From positions 640,501-704,500 of the forward strand of contig JAOTOL010001468.1 in assembly GCA_034440575.1 (NCBI GenBank): DNA of 64,000 bases, written 5' to 3'. Below, piece after piece: positions 57,430-64,000 of this stretch (its first letter is position 1; the number at the start of each line of letters is the position of its first letter). The notes under the pieces were generated by a model. It saw only the letters and a program-made list of their open reading frames with translations, was not told the DNA's origin and made no database searches. Made by a program: the position numbers and the translations under genes. This stretch comes from Imbricaverruca yamaguchii. Taxonomy: Eukaryota > Arthropoda > Thecostraca > Neoverrucidae.

Positions 57430-58930
57430 CGCAGAATGTTCCAGACTCTTGGTGCCCGCACACCGTGAAAGAGCATTCGCAAATTCATCATCCAAATCCA
57501 AATGCATGATTTTCGGCTACCACAGATACACAAACCTACAACCTCCAAAAATAGACAACTCACTGATTCCATTCGCCACCACAACAAAATTTATAGGTAT
57601 CACATTAGACCCGCGACTATCTTTTCGGCCACACATACGAATCCCCACTATTCGAAAACGCAGCCTACACAAATATCAAAATTATGGACACACTTCAACA
57701 CCAAATCATCAAAATAGCCACCGGAGCATTCATCACATCGCCCTATCTTGCCATTCATATTCATATAACCATATCCCAGAGCTCAAACACAGACGCACAG
57801 AAGCACTACTTAGGTACCACTACAAGATACAACTCACTAAACAACACCCATGCACCCAGGCACTAAAACTCCGCAGAGCACGTGTACACCAACTCATGAG
57901 ATCAACACCACTAAAGACTACAATAGGCTGCCGCATACAACGACATGCAAACACTCTAGATATAACACTCCCACAACCCATCACATGGTGGAAACAACCT
58001 ACACCCAACACACACTTCCTTGTACACAGACCGAAAAACACATATACACACGTAGAAATACAATTATTATTACAATTCACAGCACAATATGCCAACCACA
58101 TCATCATATATACAGACGGTTCCAAATCACATACACAGCAGACGGGCACAGCGGCGGTGCTGCACCCCAACGCAGCACCGCCGCGGGTCATCCTACGTGC
58201 CCGTCTGCACGACACAGCATCCACATACACAGCTGAATTATTCGCAATCTTTTCGGCATACTGCACCATCTACAACACCAAAATTAAACACTACATCATA
58301 GCCACAGACGCAAAATCAGCACTACAGAGCATAACAGCCTACACCAAATACCAACACCCTCTCATGTCCAAAATACTACACATCCACAAAAACTAATCAT
58401 GCAACGCCCACTACTTTTATGGATCCCAAGTCATACAAACATGCATGGCAACAAACACGCAGACACAGAAGCGAACAAAGCCACAACACTACAGCAAACC
58501 ACATAATGTCCCTATTCACAATCATACTACTACCCCACAATGCGACAGGCCATAAACAAACACACACAACAAACATGGGATACAGCAGTAACCCAGCTAC
58601 ACGAAATACACCCCAAACACGAATACTGAGACTCCATCAACCAAAACACCAAACTCAAAGACCGGACACCAACACGACTAGACATAGGACACACAGCACT
58701 CACACACTCCTACCTCCTACCAAATCAACGACGACCACAACGCACTAAATGCCATCACACACTCACAATTAAACACATACTCACGCACTGCACCAAATAC
58801 AACAACCAGACAAAGTATCACAAACTATTACACCGCAAACAACATCCCACTGAACCTCACCACGCTCCTCAACGACCATCCAGCATTACACGAACACCTC
58901 TTCCACTTTCTCAACATTGCACGCATACTG
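57430..58930 (+). pseudogene. I/Jockey-like retrotransposon relic: reverse transcriptase end and RNase H
   Basis: A frame open from 57,449 to 58,396 begins with SKSKCMIFGYHRYTNLQPPK and TTKFIGITLDPRLSFRPHI, the end of the palm and thumb. RNase H follows, with IIIYTDGSKSHTQQTGTAAV (first catalytic Asp), STYTAELFAIFSAYC (Glu) and ATDAKSALQSI (Asp). After a frameshift at about 58,395 comes LLLWIPSHTNMHGNKHAD with the last Asp. A C-terminal knuckle region (TIKHILTHC) lies near 58,770-58,800. The four catalytic RNase H positions are retained, so decay is moderate. The plus strand is A/C-rich and G-poor throughout. This family differs from elements A and B. Confidence 0.82.
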
Positions 58931-59560
58931 GAACAATTGTGAAGAAAAAACGAGAAAATGAGAAAAAAGGAAATGCTATGTCCAAAAAAACGAAGGAACA
59001 TGAACAAAAACGATAAAAACGGAAAAAAGTAAAATGTACGTTACAAAAAGACATAAGAAACACGTTTTTGCAATGCTAACAAAATGGCGATGACCCGACC
59101 CCAACCTCCCCCTCCCCTCTACACCCCATACCCAAATGTGGTACCGACCGGGCTGACACCCTTTTTCGACTACATCATCTCTGGGTCTCAAACAACTCTA
59201 CTGTATCACCTCTACATCTTCAAGCGATCCGGACCACCTCAACTCTACTCTTCAAGACTACGTCAACTCTACTTCAACATCGTTCGACAGATCAACTAAC
59301 CCATCCCCCTCTGTTACATCCTCCTACCCTACGCTGCTCACTCTCCAACACATCTCAACAACCGAAACCAGCCGACATCACCACACGGTGGCAGGCTGGC
59401 AAAATTAACCCACACACACACACCCATACGCAAATTCATCATCCCCTCCGGCAAGTCAACGATAGAAGAGCCTGGCACAACCATTCAACCGACTGATCGG
59501 CACGAACGGCTGAAATGACATTTATCTGGTGTTGGTGCTGCGCCAGCTGCTGATAGCACC
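58931..59560. other. Intergenic, nothing recognised
   Basis: A/C-rich sequence downstream of the RNase H relic, perhaps its 3' untranslated part. No tail is identifiable. Confidence 0.35.
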
Positions 59561-59569
59561 GCCCAGCGC

Positions 59570-60625
59570 CCGAAAAGGCCCTCCGGCCGAGGCCACAACG
59601 CGTCTGAAGCGGCGCATTCACACCGTAGTCTGCGACGGTGCCAGAGCTATCAAAGACGTTGCAGCGCGCGGGCGGTTCACGAGCGTCCGGAGCTGGCGGC
59701 ATCACCAACCCGATGCTGAAGACGTTTGGTGTGGCGGGGCCGCATCTATAAAACATCATCAACGCATGCATCACGAACTGTGAGCTGACCACCGTCCTGG
59801 AAACAGCGGTGTACGCGCCCATGCACAAAACGACCCACACAACTACTGGCCAAAATATATAGTTCACTGTTCGCCCGGGAAAGTTGGAAACAGTACCAAC
59901 AAAGTGTGTGGATTTATTTCGTGCGAAAATTCACTAACACTTACCATTGGATGCAGTGCATCTACTATTGCACGTCCGTGTAACCGCATACTTGTTGGAC
60001 TCGTTAGAATGCGTCGTAAATTCTCTCACATTAAGAGGTGGGTGATAATTGAGGCACTCGTGTTCCGTTGCATACGGTACTGTGCGTCTGTTTGGGGAAG
60101 CTGTAGCAAAGCCCAGAAATGGTACATTAAAAGCGTGTCAACTTCTATGCCAGGATTGTCGCTGGTTCGCACTACCGGGATCATGTGTCGCCAACGTTGG
60201 AAGAACTAGGATGGCTCAAATCGAGGACTTCGTATCCGAGGAAGACGCTCACTCAATTGTCCAAAGTGTGAATGAGTTCACTGTCTCAGAACTCATTCGC
60301 GGCCGACTGAACTGCCGCTCAACTGTGTCGGAACGGAGCACCAGGGGCACGGCTAACGGTGAGCTTCGAACAGAACAGTCGCACAGAAGCCACACCTCAT
60401 ACCAAGAGCTTGCCAGACGCGGAACAATCTGCCTCCAGATGTGAGGAACTCAGGTGGCTACAATGTTTTCAGACGGAGGCTTTCGGTCATGCTGCGCATG
60501 TCCGGGCCCTGACTTCCGGCTTGCGGAACATCGCTCACCTCAACACTGTAACGCCACTCGTTATCGTGTATACCCCTGATGATGGCCTGCGGTGCACATT
60601 AGTGCACTACTATAACATAAACTGA
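59570..60625 (+). pseudogene. CR1-like retrotransposon relic with internal deletion
   Basis: At 59,690-59,830 the plus strand reads GAGGITNPMLKTFGVAGPHL, NIINACITNCELTTVLETAV and YAPMHK, the first reverse transcriptase blocks. The palm with its catalytic box is absent. From about 59,950 it continues with RILVGLVRMRRKF and IEALVFRCIRYCASVWGSC, then in other frames SVNEFTVSELIRGRL and NNLPPDVRNSGGYNVFRRRL, ending at TGA near 60,527. The order matches the CR1-like element of 31-46 kb. Confidence 0.75.
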
Positions 60626-61724
60626 AAAGCCCTACTCGAGAGCATCCGAAATACATTATCTCACATTACTGGGGCTGCAAGATGCTCACAATTTGTACTG
60701 ACGCAGAATACATCGTGCATCGTACAACCTGATATTGCAAACACAAATTCTGTGGAAAACCCCACTTTGATGTCAGTTACTGGCTTTGAGCACGAAAAGC
60801 CAGTACCCTGTTCCACGGCGATAAACAAAGACAATTAATTCCCCATATCAAATGATTTGGATCATGACATATTTCGTCCGGATAATTTACCCTTTGAAAT
60901 CATGTAGAGCGCCATATTGGAATATGGTAAATGTCGCCACCCCACCTTTCATGGTTGGTTATTTGGGCTTAGGGGGCCTCCTCCCCCTTCGGTCCTACAC
61001 CGCCCATCAGAAGTTTTCTCTGCAATGGCTCAAAATTATTATCTTCACACCCGGAAGAATATATCGAAGCGTGAGGAATTGATTGATTATTCGGGTTTAA
61101 GGGCACGCCGACTGCAGGATCATTTGGGCCCATGAAACCTGAGAAGTTCAGCACATATGCACGGGAGCACTTCTAGGTCACATGTTTATCTTAACATGAA
61201 GCAGTAAGGGAAAAGTGTGTCAGCAGATATACCGCTGTATGTACGGGAGTCCTGCTAGGCTATATGTTTATCTGAACGTGAAGCAGCTTAGCGGAAAGTG
61301 TGTGAGTAGTCATACCACCGTACTAAAAAACACAGATGATATGGTTTCTCTGTGTAGTTTTCTTGGAGTTTACAAATCCAACACATGTCTGTCTGCGGAA
61401 TAAAACATTACCGCACTTTCGACACACCGACACCTTCCAGGCAAAACTTGAGTTCAAGTTTTTTGCCTAAGTTTTGCACATCGCCTGGCCGAAACTTCAG
61501 GATTTCCTCTTAGGCAAATTATCATCCAAGCAAAAACAGTACGGCATAGATTCAGCCCGAGGGCCCTCATCACATAAGACACACACCACGGCATGACAAT
61601 TTCACGAACTCGCGAGATTGCCTTCAACAACGGAAGCACGCTTGGTTCACTGGCACAGCGTCCACCTCATAATGGCATTACACCCCTGTCGCAGCATGGA
61701 CCCGAGGTCAGTTGTATCACAGAT
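60626..61724. other. Intergenic with a retroelement 3' tail
   Basis: A repeated AACGTGAAGCAG/AACATGAAGCAG context with TATGTTTATCT occurs twice (61,175-61,210 and 61,255-61,290), a local duplication of about 80 bp. AAACTTGAGTTCAAGTTT (61,445-61,462) is a perfect palindrome. No gene recognised. Confidence 0.4.
61079..61140 (-). mobile_element. Short retroelement 3' end
   Basis: On the minus strand it reads ATGGGCCCAAATGATCC, TGCAGTCGGCGTGCCCTTAA, then AATAATCAATCAATT. It is the same end block as at 52,110-52,172. Confidence 0.6.
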
Positions 61725-61726
61725 GG

Positions 61727-61985
61727 CAGCGGCCGTGCTCAGCAGCGGCCGTCCTCAGCGGCGGCCGTCCTCAGCGGCGGCCGTCCTCAGCAGCGGCCGT
61801 CCTCAGCGGCGGCCGTCCTCAGCGGCGGCCGTCCTCAGCAGCGGCCGTCCTCAGCAGCGGCCGTCCTCAGCAGCGGCCGTCCTCAGCAGCGGCCGTCCTC
61901 AGCAGCGGCCGCCCTCAGCAGCGGCCGTCCTCAGCAGCAGCCGCCCTCAGCAGCGGCCGCCCTCAACAGCAGCCGCCCTCAGCAC
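61727..61985. repeat. Minisatellite, 16 bp unit, about 16 copies
   Basis: CAGCAGCGGCCGTCCT repeats, with CAGCGGCGGCC variants at the left and CCGCCCTC variants at the right. It begins just downstream of the SLC35A-type gene end. Confidence 0.93.
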
Positions 61986-61997
61986 CAGTCGGGACTG

Positions 61998-62167
61998 TGT
62001 GTAGCCGTACAGCAGCGTTGGCGCAGCAGGGTACTCTGCCTTGATGTTCGGCGGCGGCGGTGTCTCAGCAGCCGCACCAGGGTAGCGGCCGGCCTACTCT
62101 GCCTTGGCCTGGGGCGGCGACCGGTGGCGGCGGAAGTGTGTAGCCGTACAGCAGGGTGGCGGCCGGG
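61998..62167 (-). repeat. Repeated copies of the last codons and stop of the SLC35A-type exon
   Basis: The exon end (a CTGTACGGCTAC block, a proline codon run, then AAGGCAGAGTAG) recurs downstream. CTACTCTGCCTT (the stop region on the plus strand) is at 62,168 and again at 62,094, with GTACTCTGCCTT at 62,031. GTAGCCGTAC lies at 62,001, 62,140 and 62,204. Unit spacing is about 63-74 bp. The extra copies lie after the first stop and so are untranslated unless splicing or frame differs. Confidence 0.8.
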
Positions 62168-62392
62168 CTACTCTGCCTTGGCGCGCGGCGGTGGCGGCGG
62201 TGTGTAGCCGTACAGCAGGGTGGCGGCCACCACCAGCGCGGCGCCGACGCCGAACGTGGCGCTCAGCCGCGCGTCGTCCAGCGCCGCCCACGAGATGAGC
62301 GCCGACAGCACGATCGAGACGGACGTGGCGAAGCCCTTGAGGATGCTGTCGGCGTACTTGACGGTGGCCGCCACGGCCAGCCCGCCCAGCGC
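62168..62392 (-). CDS. SLC35A: Terminal coding exon of an SLC35A-type nucleotide-sugar transporter
   Basis: SLC35A proteins are ten-helix Golgi antiporters that import UDP-galactose, UDP-GlcNAc or CMP-sialic acid in exchange for the nucleoside monophosphate. The exon starts after a CAG acceptor (62,395-62,393) and encodes 74 residues. It begins [20 protein letters not shown] and goes on [14 protein letters not shown]. The VKYADNILKGFA-type block is the signature before the last helices of this family. The last helix follows ([17 protein letters not shown]), then a proline-rich tail ending AKAE and TAG. Upstream exons must lie at higher coordinates; I found none before 64,000. The acceptor's pyrimidine tract is weak. 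Which substrate is used cannot be told from this exon. Confidence 0.85.
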   Translation of the reverse strand, partial: ALGGLAVAATVKYADSILKGFATSVSIVLSALISWAALDDARLSATFGVGAALVVAATLLYGYTPPPPPRAKAE

Positions 62393-62487
62393 CTGCCGAC
62401 GGCGGCCCGGTCAGCGAGCTGCTCAAGTCGCGTGACGACCGAGACGAGCCGCCCTGTGTGCCGCCGGTCACTGACCCACCCCCACCT

Positions 62488-62575
62488 CCGGCGACACGTG
62501 TCGCCGGGGGTGGGGGTGGGGTGGGGGTGGGGTGGGGTGAGGTGGGGGCTAGGGGGTAGGGGGTCGGAGCGCATC
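62488..62575. repeat. 20 bp palindrome with CACGTG centre followed by a G-run tract
   Basis: CCGGCGACACGTGTCGCCGG (62,488-62,507) is a perfect palindrome. The flanks extend the pairing (CACCCCCACC left, GGGGTGGGGGTG right). Many runs of four to five G follow to 62,575, a potential G-quadruplex. It lies in the presumed last intron of the SLC35A-type gene. Confidence 0.85.
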
Positions 62576-63179
62576 ACTGACACCAAGGCCGTGGGGACAT
62601 CACACCCTTTGGAATACGTTAGCCAAGATCCAGATCCGCACTTCACTGTAATGACTTTTTTCTGTTGACGAAGTCATACACGCAACCAAGCGACTGACGA
62701 ACAAACATAGTATACAACTTTATGTGTAAACAGAAAATTAAATCGCGGACCAGCCAACAAATAACAAACAGTAGACTCTTCTGCTGCCAATACTGCGCTT
62801 GTGCCGTCTTATCGGTACTCCTGAGATGCTGTGTCTGACAACGGCAACCATTTTACGCCCGCAACCCATACATTGACAAGTGTAACCTAGGTCTGTTTTT
62901 CATTATGAAAAAGCAAAGCCTGCTGCGGAAGTGGAGGCCGAAGCAGCATTGGAAATTATCGTTTGCAGTTTTTTGCCGGTTAGCATCGCCGGGGGCAGTG
63001 ACATGAAGAACGAAGACGATGGGTGGAGCCGAAACGGGAACATTTTGTCCATGATTTCGTCATGTCTGAACGCAACGTAGCACCAGGATATTCATTGTTT
63101 AATACAACGAAGAATGGCTCTTAAGTGCTCCTGGGTTTTAGACATTGCGTGGACGAAATGTCGACATCATATGCCAGGA
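62576..63179. other. Presumed intron, nothing recognised
   Basis: No second SLC35A exon could be recognised on the minus strand here. Confidence 0.4.
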
Positions 63180-63262
63180 GGTGCTGGTTTCATGTGCGTT
63201 AGGGATTATGCTATATTACTCGGTAATATAGCATAATCCTAACGTCTGATGAAACTCGCACC
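63180..63262. repeat. 83 bp imperfect inverted repeat (hairpin, about 40 bp arms)
   Basis: The left arm begins GGTGCTGGTTTCATGTGCG and ends GGATTATGCTATATTAC. The right arm begins GTAATATAGCATAATCC and ends CGTCTGATGAAACTCGCACC. The inner 22 bp pair with one extra base; the outer part pairs with a few mismatches. The loop is 3 bases. It may be a foldback element or an RNA hairpin. Confidence 0.9.
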
Positions 63263-64000
63263 CTAGTATATTGGGTTACATTTTCACCCAGGATATTCAA
63301 GTATGTTGCGCCCGTTCCACTGCGTGGTTATCCCATATCAACACGCACCCCTTGAAAGTCAAAGTCGGACATTTTCCACCACGGAAGCCAGGCATTTTCC
63401 AAATAGAAAGAAAATGTGTCGCCAGCTCTGAACCAGTTGACCACTGAGGGCTGCAAGTGCTTGGTTCGAAAGCAATTAGGAAGATACATTTTTTTTGCTC
63501 CGTATTCGTCCGGTACCGAAGCGTTTTCAGGCAAATGAACAGGGTTGGGCAGGCCAGTAAGTGCCGTGTTTAGTGATGCTAACGTAAATATAATGCATAC
63601 GATATAAATGTAGTGTTATCAGCCTCAGGTTCCCTTAGTTCAGACACGAAAACTTCGGACTCTGTCACATGCACCTTTGTTCACCCGTCGATGTACGGAT
63701 CCGCCCCGAGGACGGTGCTGCTCAGTGTACCGATACAACGAACTCCATGCGCTCCGCGAGCACCGTATGGGGACGAGAGCGCCACCTGGGACTGGCGCTG
63801 AGTGAACGTGCTGCCGCCTGGCGGCCCTTCAGATATGCCCAGGCTGCGTGGTCGACTCATGGCTCACCCACGGCCACTCGAGGCCACGGCCAGTGACGCC
63901 CCGAGTCCACGCCAGCCACGGTCTTTATCGCCTCACACCAGAGTGGTGGCCGCCAGTGGCTGGCATTGACAGCTTACCTGCAGAGCGATGACCGCCCAGG
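63263..64000. other. Presumed intron or intergenic, nothing recognised
   Basis: Short open frames on both strands without recognisable motifs. Confidence 0.4.

Noticed and set aside
62263..62646. 127-codon minus-strand frame over the SLC35A-type exon
   Set aside because: It is a different frame from the transporter exon, which has a clear family match and acceptor site.

Overview
This window looks like repeat-rich nuclear DNA from an invertebrate, most likely an arthropod. There are no operons, no ribosome-binding-site-led genes, and no long unique open reading frames. What can be recognised is: the last coding exon of one host gene, tRNA-headed SINEs with target-site duplications (TSDs), decayed non-LTR retrotransposons of the I-like and CR1/L2-like kinds, a hAT (ZBED-type) transposase relic, short DNA elements flanked by TTAA, and about twenty different minisatellites. 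The species cannot be fixed from this sequence; an arthropod such as a chelicerate or crustacean is my inference.

Layout. 0-5.3 kb: a TTAA-type element, then a broken copy of a conserved invertebrate protein family of unknown function (minus strand, three frameshifts), then a complete tRNA-derived SINE. 6-11 kb: minisatellites with 48, 78, 28 and 20 bp units around a GC-rich segment carrying four TGACGTCA sites. 11-31 kb: mostly non-coding, with more tandem arrays (84, 27, 21, 32, 36 and 27 bp units), SINE copies, a second TTAA element, and an old, diverged array of about 270 bp units.

31.4-46.4 kb is the most informative part. One plus-strand CR1-like retrotransposon, split into three pieces, can be read across two later insertions. 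Element A (32,478-38,549, minus) is flanked by a perfect 15 bp TSD. Element B (39,342-45,911, minus) is flanked by a perfect 10 bp TSD. A and B belong to the same I-like family (ORF1 with CCHC knuckles; ORF2 with endonuclease, reverse transcriptase and RNase H). A carries a 1.09 kb TTAA element inside ORF1. B carries a 1.16 kb CR1-like fragment inside ORF1 and a 312 bp TTAA element inside the RNase H coding region. At its 3' end the host element runs straight into a 33 bp minisatellite (46,396-47,202).

48-54 kb is dominated by a 23 bp minisatellite and by two copies of a 19 bp minisatellite in opposite orientation. 54-61 kb holds a third TTAA element, the hAT relic, an I-like reverse transcriptase/RNase H relic and a CR1-like relic. 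At 62 kb on the minus strand lies the terminal exon of an SLC35A-type nucleotide-sugar transporter; its last codons and stop are repeated downstream. Its upstream exons probably lie beyond the right edge. Nearly everything else that is open in this window is relic or repeat, and the very long open frames over tandem arrays are arithmetic artefacts of the unit length.
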